From: Namhaeicola litoreus
GTDB taxonomy: Bacteria; Bacteroidota; Bacteroidia; Flavobacteriales; Flavobacteriaceae
DNA: 64,000 bases
Assembly: GCF_042679565.1 (NCBI RefSeq)
Contig: NZ_JBHTMY010000003.1
Location: forward strand, 806,001 to 870,000
Direction of reading: 5' to 3'
The position numbers were made by a program, and so were the translations under genes. Below, piece by piece: positions 1 to 8,782 of this stretch. The stretch's first letter is position 1, and every line of letters starts with the position of its first letter. The notes beneath the pieces are model-generated. The model was not told where the DNA came from. It did no database searches and saw nothing but the letters and a program-made list of their open reading frames with translations.

Positions 1-205
1 CCTTATTTATTTCTTGGGCCCAATTCTCTACCCAGGCTTTTTGGGTACTCCATCCGCCAAAGCAAATCAATGTGTTTTGTTGCGTAGAATCAATGAGGTG
101 ATATCCTATACCTTTTGAAATTGACTCAAAATTTTGATTATTTTCCTGGGCAAAGGAAAAAAAGGTAGAGTAAAAACAAAAAAGAAGGGTTGATCTATTT
201 ATCAT
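1..205 (-). CDS. Secreted protein of unknown function, N-terminal part only
   Basis: The first 68 codons of a minus-strand gene that runs off the left edge. It starts at ATG 205-203, 8 bases after the stop of the yggS-like gene, so it is probably the last gene of the serC operon. The protein begins with a hydrophobic segment (LLFCFYSTFFSFAQE) typical of a flavobacterial signal peptide with cleavage after AFAQ-like residues. The following part contains TLICFGGWSTQKAWVENW and no motif I can assign. The export signal is clear; the function is unknown and cannot be judged from this fragment. Confidence 0.6.
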   Translation of the reverse strand, partial: MINRSTLLFCFYSTFFSFAQENNQNFESISKGIGYHLIDSTQQNTLICFGGWSTQKAWVENWAQEINK

Positions 206-213
206 AGCAGGAA

Positions 214-894
214 TCAATTGGCTATATAGTTTCTTTCACCAAAAATAGCTGAACCTACACGAATCATGTTGCTTCCTTCCTCAATAGCTATAGGGTAATC
301 TCCACTCATTCCCATAGAAAGGAATTTCATATCGATATTTCCAGCAAAAGTTTTATCAGACTTTAATTTGTCAAACAAGTTTTTTAATCTTTTGAATTCT
401 TCCCTGATTGTATTTTCATCCTCTACGAAACTAGCCATACCCATCAAGCCGCAAATTTTTACATGGTGCAAATTTGGCAATTCTTCAGAATGAAGTAATG
501 CTTCGATATCTTTAAATGACATTCCGAATTTGGTTTCTTCTTTGGCAATTTTGGCTTGAAGCAGACAATTGATCACCCGGTTATGCTTTTTTGCCTGTTT
601 ATCTATCTCCAAAAGAGTACTCCAATGATCGACGCCATGAATTAATGCAACGAAAGAGGCCATGTATTTGATCTTATTCTTTTGCACGTGCCCAATCATA
701 TGCCATTGAATATCTTTAGGGAGCTCTTCGAATTTCTGTACCATTTCTTGTACTTTATTTTCTCCAAAGACCTTTTGCCCGGCATCAAAAGCTTCTTGAA
801 TATCTGCAATGGGTTTTGTTTTACTCACTGCTACCAAAGTAACACCGGCAGGGATATTTGTTTTTAAAAGTTTAATTTTTTCTTTGATAAACAT
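214..894 (-). CDS. yggS: YggS/PLPBP-family pyridoxal phosphate homeostasis protein
   Basis: 226 aa, the usual length for the YggS (PROSC/PLPBP) family. These are single-domain PLP-binding TIM-barrel proteins with the fold of the alanine racemase N-terminal domain and no known enzymatic activity; they influence vitamin B6 and amino-acid pools in the cytoplasm. The PLP lysine is in VAVSKTKP (Lys25). The family signature GMSGDYPIAIEEGSNMIRVGS with FGER lies near the C-terminus. The start ATG is only 2 bases after the stop of the DUF1015 gene, so the two are translated from one mRNA. Its place behind serA/serC, whose product SerC is a PLP enzyme, fits a role in PLP supply, but that is inference. 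Confidence 0.93.
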   Translation of the reverse strand: MFIKEKIKLLKTNIPAGVTLVAVSKTKPIADIQEAFDAGQKVFGENKVQEMVQKFEELPKDIQWHMIGHVQKNKIKYMASFVALIHGVDHWSTLLEIDKQAKKHNRVINCLLQAKIAKEETKFGMSFKDIEALLHSEELPNLHHVKICGLMGMASFVEDENTIREEFKRLKNLFDKLKSDKTFAGNIDMKFLSMGMSGDYPIAIEEGSNMIRVGSAIFGERNYIAN

Positions 895-896
895 AC

Positions 897-2135
897 TTAT
901 TCTGTTAATTCATAAATAGTTAAACCACTTCTTAATTTGGGTTGGATGTAGGTGCTTTTTGGAGGCATGGTCAATTTCGCATCTGCAACTGCCTTTAATT
1001 GCTCTGTGGTCACAGGAAAGAGTCCGAAACCAACTGCATATTTTTTTTCATCTACGATTGTCTTCAGTTGATTCAGGTTTTCTTTTTCAGGGATATAGAC
1101 TATATTTTTGTCGGCACTTAGATCATCTATTTTTAAAATTGGTTTTAGAATGGTTTTATACAGTACTTGTGCATCCAATTCGTCTAAGGCATTTTCTATG
1201 TTGTACTTTTCACTTCTCAAATACAATTTAAAATAATCTCCATCCAGGTACATACTAAAATGATGTTTTTTTGAAGGTCTGTAAAGCTCATTTCCCAAAT
1301 TTTCAATTCTAAAATAAGCATCGAGTTGCACTAAAAAATCCTCCTTGGACATGTTTAATTTTTTAATGAAACGATCAAATGAGGTAATCTGTAAATTCGA
1401 TTCAGGTATCAGGTAGGTCATAAAGTAATTATAGAATTCATTTCCGGTATGCCCTTTGTTTTTGCTTTTCAACAGATTTTTGAGATAATGCGAGGAAGCG
1501 CTTCTATGGTGACCATCAGCAATGTATAATTGTGGAATGGAATCAAAAGTTTTTTCAATTAAAGCAATATCAGCCGGATTATCAATGATCCATAATTGGT
1601 GTTTTCTTTTTTTATTGGTCGTAAATTCATATTCGGCCCTTTCCAATTTATACCTGTTGTATAAATGGTCAATTTCTATTTGGTTCGGATAGGTGATTAA
1701 CACAGGTTCGGCATTAAATCCGGCTACCTCCAAATAATGCCCAAACAACTTTTCTCTTTCTGCCAGGGTATTTTCATGTTTCTTTATGACGGCGTTTTCA
1801 TAATCTTCTACAGAGCAAACGGCAATGATCCCCCAATATACATGTTCTCCAAAGGATTTTTCATGCAAATAATAAACAGGCTTTTCTTCTTTTTGAAAAA
1901 TCTGATTCTCTTTAAATTCTAGAAATCGATTATTGACCAATCTAAAGCGCTCCAACCCTTTCACCACTTTATTAAACTTAAAACCCGGTTCAAGGATATG
2001 TAAAAAAGAAAAGGGGTTGTATTTGAGGATACTACGTCGTTCTTTCATGTCATAAAGCTCATAGGAACGCGTAGTCACCAGTGCAACTTTGTCTCTGGTA
2101 GGTCGTACAGCCCGAAAGGGTTTTACTTTGGCCAT
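897..2135 (-). CDS. DUF1015 family protein in the serine operon
   Basis: 412 aa, full length for DUF1015, a cytoplasmic family without an agreed biochemical function. The hallmark motif IADGHHRSAS is at about residues 205-214, followed by a region typical of the family (NEFYNYFMTYLIPESNLQI). There is no signal peptide or membrane segment. It lies 80 bases downstream of serA and 2 bases upstream of yggS on the same strand. From memory, DUF1015 genes occur next to serA/serC in many Bacteroidetes and clostridia, which suggests a task in serine metabolism. Phosphoserine phosphatase is the step of the pathway not encoded here, but no haloacid-dehalogenase motif (DxDxT) is visible, so any such role would need a different chemistry. 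Family assignment is firm, function open. Confidence 0.88.
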   Translation of the reverse strand: MAKVKPFRAVRPTRDKVALVTTRSYELYDMKERRSILKYNPFSFLHILEPGFKFNKVVKGLERFRLVNNRFLEFKENQIFQKEEKPVYYLHEKSFGEHVYWGIIAVCSVEDYENAVIKKHENTLAEREKLFGHYLEVAGFNAEPVLITYPNQIEIDHLYNRYKLERAEYEFTTNKKRKHQLWIIDNPADIALIEKTFDSIPQLYIADGHHRSASSHYLKNLLKSKNKGHTGNEFYNYFMTYLIPESNLQITSFDRFIKKLNMSKEDFLVQLDAYFRIENLGNELYRPSKKHHFSMYLDGDYFKLYLRSEKYNIENALDELDAQVLYKTILKPILKIDDLSADKNIVYIPEKENLNQLKTIVDEKKYAVGFGLFPVTTEQLKAVADAKLTMPPKSTYIQPKLRSGLTIYELTE

Positions 2136-2215
2136 GTTTCAATTCATTATCAAACAAAAATAGAGATTATAAACCAGACGGGATATAATCTCTATTTTAA
2201 AATAAAAGGATAAAA

Positions 2216-3166
2216 TTAACCTAAAATCTCAATGATTTGAGTCGCTAATTCTTCCCCGATTCTATCTTGTGCCTCCAAGGTAGCCGCACCGATATGAGGG
2301 GTTAATGAAATATTTTTGTTCATTAAAAGTTGAATCTCCGGCGTTGGTTCGTTTTCAAACACATCTAAGGCCGCATTAGAAATTTTACCTTCCTCAATCG
2401 CTTTAACCAAGGCAACTTCATCAATCACGCCACCTCTTGCCGCGTTGACAATACCTGCTCCTTTTTTCATCAGGTCAAATTCCTTTTTAGAGATCACATA
2501 TTCTTTTTGGGCAGGAACATGTAGTGTAATAAAATCAGCCTGTTTTAAAACTTCTTCTTTCGAAATGGTGTCAATGGTAAAGCTAACACTTTGTCCGTCG
2601 AAAAAATCCAAAGTCAGATGTGCGCTATCAATAAAAGGGTCAAAGGCCACTACTTTCATCCCAACACCTAAACCTACTTTGGCTGTTGCCTGTCCGATCC
2701 TACCAAAACCTAAGACACCTAAGGTTTTACCCTTTAGTTCAACACCTTTGGCATAGGCTTTTTTGAGTTCTTTAAACTTTGTATCACCTTCTAAAGGCAT
2801 ATTTTGATTTGAATCGTGTAAAAATCTAACCATACCGAACAAATGTGCGAATACCAATTCTGCTACAGAGTGAGAAGAAGCTGCAGGTGTATTGATCACT
2901 TTTATTCCTTTACTTTTTGCGTAATCGACATCAATATTGTCCATTCCTACGCCTCCACGACCAATGATTTTTAAACCTTTACAGGCATCTATCAAATCTT
3001 TTCGCACTGTTGTGGCAGACCTCACCAATAATACATCTACCTTATTTTCATTGATAAAGTTAGCGAGTTGCTCTTGGGCAACGGTTTTTAAAATCACTTC
3101 TGCTCCTGCTTTTTCGAGTGCTGAAACACCAGAATTGGCTAAACCATCATTTGCTAAAACTTTCAT
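2216..3166 (-). CDS. serA: D-3-phosphoglycerate dehydrogenase (short form)
   Basis: Catalyses NAD-dependent oxidation of 3-phosphoglycerate to 3-phosphohydroxypyruvate, the first step of serine synthesis. 316 aa. The Rossmann dinucleotide motif GFGRIG is at residues 153-158, and the catalytic set is Arg244 (NAARGG), Glu273 (ENEP) and His291 (TPHIGAAT). It ends right after the catalytic and NAD domains, so the C-terminal ACT domain that gives serine feedback in longer SerA enzymes is absent. A related 2-hydroxyacid dehydrogenase cannot be excluded from sequence alone, but the position directly after serC decides for SerA. Confidence 0.93.
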   Translation of the reverse strand: MKVLANDGLANSGVSALEKAGAEVILKTVAQEQLANFINENKVDVLLVRSATTVRKDLIDACKGLKIIGRGGVGMDNIDVDYAKSKGIKVINTPAASSHSVAELVFAHLFGMVRFLHDSNQNMPLEGDTKFKELKKAYAKGVELKGKTLGVLGFGRIGQATAKVGLGVGMKVVAFDPFIDSAHLTLDFFDGQSVSFTIDTISKEEVLKQADFITLHVPAQKEYVISKKEFDLMKKGAGIVNAARGGVIDEVALVKAIEEGKISNAALDVFENEPTPEIQLLMNKNISLTPHIGAATLEAQDRIGEELATQIIEILG

Positions 3167-3189
3167 TTATGTCTATTTTGAATTTAAAC

Positions 3190-4248
3190 TTATATTTTTT
3201 TCATGATATCGACGAGTGCTTGAACACTTTCTAGGGGCATGGCATTGTAAATACTTGCCCGGTAACCGCCAACAGATCTATGTCCTTTGATACCCGATAT
3301 ACCTGCTTCCTTACAAAGTTTGTCGAATGACGCTGCTTTTTCTGTGTCTTCGATCAGGAAAGTAACGTTCATATGAGATCGATCTTCTATGGCTGCTGTA
3401 CCTTTAAAATTCGGATTGGTATCAATTTCGTCATAAAGCAACTTTGCCTTCGCATTGTTCATTTTTTCAATGGCCGCCAAACCACCCAAATCTTTCAACC
3501 ATTGCAAGGTTAACATAGACACATAAACTGCAAACACAGAAGGCGTGTTATACATACTTTCACTATTGATATGTACCTGATAGTCCAGCATACTTGGTAT
3601 CGTTCTTCCGGTTTTTCCTAAAATTTCATCTTTGACAACCACTAAAGTTGTTCCTGCAGGACCCATGTTTTTCTGTGCACCCGCGTAAATCAAATCAAAC
3701 TGAGAAAAATCCAGTACACGAGAAAAAATATCTGAACTCATATCACATACCAATGGCATATCTGTTTTTGGGAAAGTCTTGATTTGTGTTCCGAAAATTG
3801 TATTATTACTTGTACAGTGTACATATTCTGCATCTTGTGGGATAGAAAAGTTCTTAGGAATGTAACTGTAATTCTTGTCTTTAGAAGAAGCTACAGTTTC
3901 TACATTACCCAATAGTTTCGCTTCTTTTATGGCTTTTGAACTCCAAACTCCTGTATCTATATACGCAGCTTTCCCATTTTCTTTCATCAAATTATAAGGG
4001 ACCATTAAAAATTCTAAACTAGCTCCTCCTTGCAAAAAAAGTACGGAATAGCCTTTGTTTTCTAACCCTAATAAGTTTAAAGTGAGTTGTTGGGCTTTTT
4101 CCATGACCGCAACAAAATCAGCACTTCTATGGGATATTTCTATCAATGACAGATCGAGGTTGTTAAAATTTAAAATCGCTTTTGAGGCCTGTTCCAATAC
4201 CACCCGGGGAAGAATACTTGGACCTGCGCTGAAATTATGTTTTTTCAT
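3190..4248 (-). CDS. serC: Phosphoserine aminotransferase
   Basis: Class V PLP aminotransferase that converts 3-phosphohydroxypyruvate and glutamate to phosphoserine; it also acts in PLP synthesis in some bacteria. 352 aa from the chosen ATG at 4248-4246. The reading frame is open 11 codons further upstream, but the family N-terminus (KKHNFSAGPSILP) begins here. The PLP lysine is Lys193 in YAGAQKNMGPAG, and GHRSVGGYRASIYNAM near the C-terminus is the family's phosphate-binding stretch. First gene of the minus-strand operon serC-serA-DUF1015-yggS-secreted protein. Confidence 0.95.
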   Translation of the reverse strand: MKKHNFSAGPSILPRVVLEQASKAILNFNNLDLSLIEISHRSADFVAVMEKAQQLTLNLLGLENKGYSVLFLQGGASLEFLMVPYNLMKENGKAAYIDTGVWSSKAIKEAKLLGNVETVASSKDKNYSYIPKNFSIPQDAEYVHCTSNNTIFGTQIKTFPKTDMPLVCDMSSDIFSRVLDFSQFDLIYAGAQKNMGPAGTTLVVVKDEILGKTGRTIPSMLDYQVHINSESMYNTPSVFAVYVSMLTLQWLKDLGGLAAIEKMNNAKAKLLYDEIDTNPNFKGTAAIEDRSHMNVTFLIEDTEKAASFDKLCKEAGISGIKGHRSVGGYRASIYNAMPLESVQALVDIMKKI

Positions 4249-4457
4249 CTTGTTGGTTTTTGAAGCTGTAAAATTGTGCATTTTATTTTATTTAGTCAGC
4301 ATGAAATCTTTAATTTTTTTAGAATAATTATGCACAATGTCTCAACATATGCAGCACAGGTTTTATTGTTACTCCGTGTTTAAAATGAATAGAATAATAT
4401 TGAAAAACACTCATAAAAGGAATTTTTGTTGAAGTAAAGCATAAAATACTTTGGTAG

Positions 4458-4488
4458 AGACTGTAACAAATATCACATTTTACAGTCT
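4458..4488. promoter_or_regulatory. Perfect 9-bp inverted repeat, candidate operator of the permease operon
   Basis: AGACTGTAA at 4458-4466 and TTACAGTCT at 4480-4488 are exact reverse complements separated by 13 bases, so the half-site centres are 22 bases (two helical turns) apart. The repeat ends 35 bases before the first permease gene in the divergent gap between serC and that operon, with no T-run behind it. It therefore looks like a dimeric regulator's site and not a terminator. No regulator gene is adjacent, so the binding protein is unknown. Confidence 0.5.
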
Positions 4489-4523
4489 AAACAGATAAGA
4501 TCACAACTAATTAACAGACCCCC

Positions 4524-5771
4524 ATGTTTAACCTTGACAATTGGCGAGAAATTTTTGAAACCCTGCACAAGAATAAACTGCGCACTTTTTTGACCAGTTT
4601 ATCAGTAGCTTCGGGTATTTTTATATTGGTCATACTCCTGGGGTTTAGTCAAGGGATGCAAAATGGGATACGGAAGGAATTTGAAGCGGATGCAACCAAT
4701 GTTGTATGGGTATGGAGTGAGGTAACTACAAAAGAGTATAAAGGTTTAAATCCGGGCAGAAGAATTGAACTCAGAAATCAAAATTTCGATTATGCTTCCA
4801 AGGTATTCAGGGAAGATATTGAATACAAATCAGCGAATATGTGGCGTGGCGGACTATCTGCCAATTACAAGCAAGAAGCTGGTAGTTATGGTGTCGTAGG
4901 TGTACATCCCAATATGCAACAAGTAGAAAACGCTCAAATGTTGAGCGGAAGATTTATCAATGAAGATGATATTGACAAAAAGCTCAAGGTAATCGTCATC
5001 AGTGAGAAAATTTGGAATGAGTTGATGAAAAGAACTGAAAATCCTGTGAATGAGTATATTCAGATCGGTGGCATTAACTTTCAAGTTATAGGTGTCTATT
5101 CTGATTTTGGTGGAGAAAGGGAGGAGAACAGAATTTTTGTCCCCATCAGTACCCTTCAAACTACTTTTAATGGTGGGGATAAAATTGGTTCCATGTCTTT
5201 TACCATAGCTCCAAGAGGTAGTTATGACGAGACTGTGGAAGCATCAAACCAATTTGTTTCCGATTTAAAGACCTATTTAAAGGAAGCGCATACGATCGCC
5301 CCGGATGACGACAGGGCTATTGGGGTTAATAATGCTCTGGATGAAGCAAAAAGATTTTATACACTCACCGATAATATGGCCTTATTCTTTTGGTTTGTTG
5401 GCATTTGCACCATCATTGCAGGTGTGGCGGGGGTCAGCAATATCATGCTGATCGTGGTCAAAGAACGTACTCGAGAAATTGGTATCCGGAAGGCGATTGG
5501 GGCGAAACCCTGGTCGATCATTAATATGATCCTGCACGAATCTATTTTTGTCACTGCTCTGGCCGGATTTGCCGGTTTAATTTTAGGAATGGCACTGTTA
5601 GAAATTGTAGGACCCAATATTGAAGTGGATTATGTGAGTAACCCGAGTGTAGATTTTTCTATGGCCCTCACCATGGTATTCGTCTTAATTATAGCCGGAA
5701 CTTTAGCCGGTTTTATACCAGCCTATAAGGCAGCCCATATTAAACCGATTGAAGCTTTAAAACATGAATGA
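4524..5771 (+). CDS. MacB-type ABC transporter permease
   Basis: 415 aa with the architecture of the MacB/FtsX permease family: one membrane helix at about residues 20-43, a large extracytoplasmic MacB periplasmic-core domain (about 45-260), then three helices at about 280-310, 335-358 and 372-400. The cytoplasmic loop VVKERTREIGIRKAIGA is the conserved coupling segment that contacts the ATPase. Such permeases do not form a classical channel but transmit ATPase movement across the membrane, in type VII ABC systems that export lipids, peptides or drugs. Its stop overlaps the start of the next permease (ATGA), so the two are translationally coupled and probably heterodimerise. Substrate unknown. 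No ATP-binding protein is encoded beside it. Confidence 0.9.
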   Translation: MFNLDNWREIFETLHKNKLRTFLTSLSVASGIFILVILLGFSQGMQNGIRKEFEADATNVVWVWSEVTTKEYKGLNPGRRIELRNQNFDYASKVFREDIEYKSANMWRGGLSANYKQEAGSYGVVGVHPNMQQVENAQMLSGRFINEDDIDKKLKVIVISEKIWNELMKRTENPVNEYIQIGGINFQVIGVYSDFGGEREENRIFVPISTLQTTFNGGDKIGSMSFTIAPRGSYDETVEASNQFVSDLKTYLKEAHTIAPDDDRAIGVNNALDEAKRFYTLTDNMALFFWFVGICTIIAGVAGVSNIMLIVVKERTREIGIRKAIGAKPWSIINMILHESIFVTALAGFAGLILGMALLEIVGPNIEVDYVSNPSVDFSMALTMVFVLIIAGTLAGFIPAYKAAHIKPIEALKHE

Positions 5772-7030
5772 TGTTTAACAGAGATCGTTGGAACGAAATA
5801 TTAGAGACGCTAACCTCAAATTGGTTTAGAACGCTACTCACCGCTTTTGGGGTATTTTGGGGTATATTTATTTTGATATTACTCTTATCGGCCGGTAAAG
5901 GTTTAGAAAATGGAATCAAATCTGATTTTGGTGATATCGCTACAAATACGATGTTTATTTGGACGAGAACCGCAACGAGACCTTACCTTGGTATGCCTAA
6001 AGGAAGAAGATTTAATTATAATTTACGCGATGTAGAGGATCTCAGAGAAAATTTTAAAGATTTACGCTTTATTTCACCCAGAAATCAACTCAACGGTTTC
6101 AATGGTACCAATAATGTCATCAGAGGTTTAAAGACAGGGGCATACAATGTATATGGTGATTATCCTGAAATTATCGAACAAGAACCCATGGATATTATTG
6201 CGGGTAGATTTATCAGTTACAGTGATATTAACGAAAAAAGAAAAGTAGCTGTGATTGGCGAAAGTGTCAAAACAGGTTTATATGATCGAGGCGAAGACCC
6301 TTTGGGTACCTACGTAAAAATCAATGGGGTCAATTTTATGGTGGTTGGGGTTTATAAAAAGAAATCTTCAGGAGGAGATGCGGAAGAAGCGCAAAAGCAA
6401 ATTTTTGTGCCTTTTACTTCATTTTCCCAAGCCTTTAATCAAGGAGATAACGTAGGTTGGATGGCCATTACTGCCAATGACAATACACCGATAACCGGGA
6501 TCAAAGAACAGATCGTCTCTTTACTCAGAAAAAACCATAAAATACATCCCGAAGACGCAAGAGCGATAGGCTATTTTGATCTTTTTGAACAATATCAAAG
6601 GGTAGAAAGCCTCTTTACGGCGTTAAAAGTCATTGCTTATTTTGTAGGTATATTGGTTTTACTATCCGGTGTCATCGGTATAAGTAATATCATGTTAATT
6701 GTAGTGAAGGAAAGAACAAAGGAAATCGGCATTCGAAGAGCGATTGGCGCATCTCCATGGAATATCAAGGGTCAGATCTTAACGGAATCTATTGTACTCA
6801 CCTTGGTTTCCGGAATGGCAGGGATCGCCTTTGGCGCTTTAGTCATTTACCTCGTCAATTTCGCTCTTGAAAAATTAGGTCCTGTGGATATGTTTTTGAA
6901 TCCAAGTGTAAGTTTAGGCGTCATTTTTACAGCCTTGAGTATTTTAATATTTTCCGGACTTTTGGCCGGGTTTGTACCTGCCAGAAGCGCCATCAAAATT
7001 AAACCAGTAGAAGCATTAAGAACTGAATAA
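5768..7030 (+). CDS. MacB-type ABC transporter permease, second subunit
   Basis: 420 aa, same layout as the preceding permease and clearly its paralogue: N-terminal helix at about 20-42, periplasmic-core domain, three C-terminal helices, and the coupling loop VVKERTKEIGIRRAIGA. The C-terminal FVPARSAIKIKPVEALRTE matches the family's usual end (PA..A..I.PVEALR). The start overlaps the upstream stop by 4 bases. The membrane fusion protein follows after 11 bases, completing the membrane and periplasmic part of a tripartite-like exporter. Probably forms a heterodimer with the first permease. Confidence 0.9.
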   Translation: MMFNRDRWNEILETLTSNWFRTLLTAFGVFWGIFILILLLSAGKGLENGIKSDFGDIATNTMFIWTRTATRPYLGMPKGRRFNYNLRDVEDLRENFKDLRFISPRNQLNGFNGTNNVIRGLKTGAYNVYGDYPEIIEQEPMDIIAGRFISYSDINEKRKVAVIGESVKTGLYDRGEDPLGTYVKINGVNFMVVGVYKKKSSGGDAEEAQKQIFVPFTSFSQAFNQGDNVGWMAITANDNTPITGIKEQIVSLLRKNHKIHPEDARAIGYFDLFEQYQRVESLFTALKVIAYFVGILVLLSGVIGISNIMLIVVKERTKEIGIRRAIGASPWNIKGQILTESIVLTLVSGMAGIAFGALVIYLVNFALEKLGPVDMFLNPSVSLGVIFTALSILIFSGLLAGFVPARSAIKIKPVEALRTE

Positions 7031-7041
7031 CTATTTAACCC

Positions 7042-8151
7042 ATGAAAAAAACAACGACCATTATTATTTTAATCGTTATTTTGCTCTCTTTTAGCGGAGC
7101 TCTATATTATCTCTATTCTAAAAATGCAGAGGATCCTGTTGTTTATGAAACCGAAAAACCGAGCAAACAAAATATTGTACGCAAAACGGTAGCTACCGGA
7201 AGTATTTTACCTTTAGAAGAAGTACAGATCAAACCAAATATTTCGGGGGTAATAGAAGAAGTATATGTAGAGGGTGGTGATGTGTTAAAAGCGAATGACC
7301 TCATCGCTAAAATCAGAATTATTCCCAATCTATCGGCTTTAAACAATGCCAAGAATAATATCAATACGGCAAAAATCGCTTTGGATGATGAAGAACGAAA
7401 TTACAACCGTCAAAAGAAATTATTTGAATCAGGCGTCATCTCAAAACAAGAACTGGAAAGAGCAGAAGTTACCTACAAACAAGCAACGCAAGGTTATAAA
7501 GCGGCAAATGAAAATTACGATATCGTAAAAACAGGATCGACCAAGGGATTGGGGAATAGTGCCAATACATTGATCAAGTCGACCGTTAGTGGAATGGTAT
7601 TGGACGTACCCGTTGAAGTAGGGAATCAGGTCATAGAAAGTAATAATTTTAACGAAGGAACCACAATTGCTTCTTTGGCTGATGTGAACAAAATGATCTT
7701 TGAAGGTAAGGTTGATGAATCAGAAGTTGGAAAAATCAAAGAAGGATTGCCCTTAGAAATTACGGTTGGAGCCATTGATAATGCCGTTTTCGATGCAGTA
7801 TTAGATTACATCGCTCCTAAAGGAGTTCTTGAGAATGGGGCTGTGCAATTTGAAATTAAGGGAACACTGACTAAAAGTTCGGATACTTTTATCAGAGCGG
7901 GTTTGAGTGCCAATGCTTCTATTATATTGGCCAAAGTAGACAGTGTTTTAGCGATCAAAGAGGCCTTGGTACAATATGATGTCGAAACCAAAAAACCCTA
8001 TGTAGAACTCAAAACAGGTGAAAATACTTTTGAAAGAAAAGATATCGAATTGGGTGTAAGTGATGGAATATTTGTAGAAGTTAAAGAAGGTGTAAAGCCT
8101 GAGGATGAAATAAAAGTATGGAACATTCTGAAAAAAGAAGGCCAAAATTAA
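7042..8151 (+). CDS. Efflux membrane fusion protein (HlyD/MacA type)
   Basis: 369 aa periplasmic adaptor of the HlyD/RND-MFP family. It has an N-terminal membrane anchor (residues 5-26), a first half of the lipoyl-like barrel (VQIKPNISGVIEEVYVEGGDVLKANDLIAKI), a short helical hairpin at about 100-165 (DDEERNYNRQKKLFESGVISKQELERA), the second lipoyl half (IKSTVSGMVLDVPVEVGNQV), then beta-barrel and membrane-proximal domains. It would bridge the two permeases to an outer-membrane factor. No TolC-like gene is present here, so the exit duct must be encoded elsewhere. Last gene of the three-gene unit; it converges on the alkB-like gene with 16 bases between the stops. Confidence 0.9.
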   Translation: MKKTTTIIILIVILLSFSGALYYLYSKNAEDPVVYETEKPSKQNIVRKTVATGSILPLEEVQIKPNISGVIEEVYVEGGDVLKANDLIAKIRIIPNLSALNNAKNNINTAKIALDDEERNYNRQKKLFESGVISKQELERAEVTYKQATQGYKAANENYDIVKTGSTKGLGNSANTLIKSTVSGMVLDVPVEVGNQVIESNNFNEGTTIASLADVNKMIFEGKVDESEVGKIKEGLPLEITVGAIDNAVFDAVLDYIAPKGVLENGAVQFEIKGTLTKSSDTFIRAGLSANASIILAKVDSVLAIKEALVQYDVETKKPYVELKTGENTFERKDIELGVSDGIFVEVKEGVKPEDEIKVWNILKKEGQN

Positions 8152-8167
8152 TTTGAGATTAAACGTT

Positions 8168-8770
8168 TCAGGTACCATAAATTTGCCTGAAGGTCAGATT
8201 TATTCTAGGATCTTTAATCTTAGCAGATTTATGCAGCATATGCGACCAATATTTTTGGGTTTCACCTTGCATCATCAGAAGTTGTCCATCGCTTAACTCT
8301 AAAGATACTTTTTCTTTGGTACCTTTATGTCGGAAGCTAAATTTTCTCGATGAACCAAAACTCAATGAGGCGATGGCAGGATAATCTCCTAATTCCTTTT
8401 CATCATCGCTATGCCAAGCCATGGCTTCCTGACCATTATGGTACAAATTTAGTAGGCAGGCATTGAATTTAGCAGAAGTAATTAATTCAATTTTATTTTT
8501 TATTTCCAGCAATGAGTTTGTCCATGGAGTCGGAATTTTTGTTTGTTGGGCATAGGTATATTTTAGGCCTTTATTTCCAATCCAAGCTGTTTTTCTTTTG
8601 GTGATGATCCTTTTTCCAAACATGATTAATTCATCAGATTCCCATGGCAAAGTGTCCAATAGTTCTGTAAAATAATGTTGACTTACTTCTTTCGGAAATA
8701 TGATGCCATGATCAAATACCTCGCCCTCATAGGGCAGCAGATTTTTTAGCAGATCATTATTTATGCACAC
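8168..8770 (-). CDS. AlkB-like 2-oxoglutarate/Fe(II)-dependent dioxygenase
   Basis: 200 aa, the size of compact AlkB homologues that remove alkyl groups from DNA or RNA bases by oxidative dealkylation in the cytoplasm. The iron ligands are visible as His120 and Asp122 in AWHSDDE and His177 in YWSHMLHKS. The 2-oxoglutarate-binding pair is in RINLTFR (Arg189, Arg195). The only suitable start is GTG (8770-8768), because the next in-frame Met is about 50 codons in. It lies 12 bases after porX on the same strand and may be read through from it; a functional link is not evident. Confidence 0.9.
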   Translation of the reverse strand: MCINNDLLKNLLPYEGEVFDHGIIFPKEVSQHYFTELLDTLPWESDELIMFGKRIITKRKTAWIGNKGLKYTYAQQTKIPTPWTNSLLEIKNKIELITSAKFNACLLNLYHNGQEAMAWHSDDEKELGDYPAIASLSFGSSRKFSFRHKGTKEKVSLELSDGQLLMMQGETQKYWSHMLHKSAKIKDPRINLTFRQIYGT

Positions 8771-8782
8771 AATAAAAAATTC

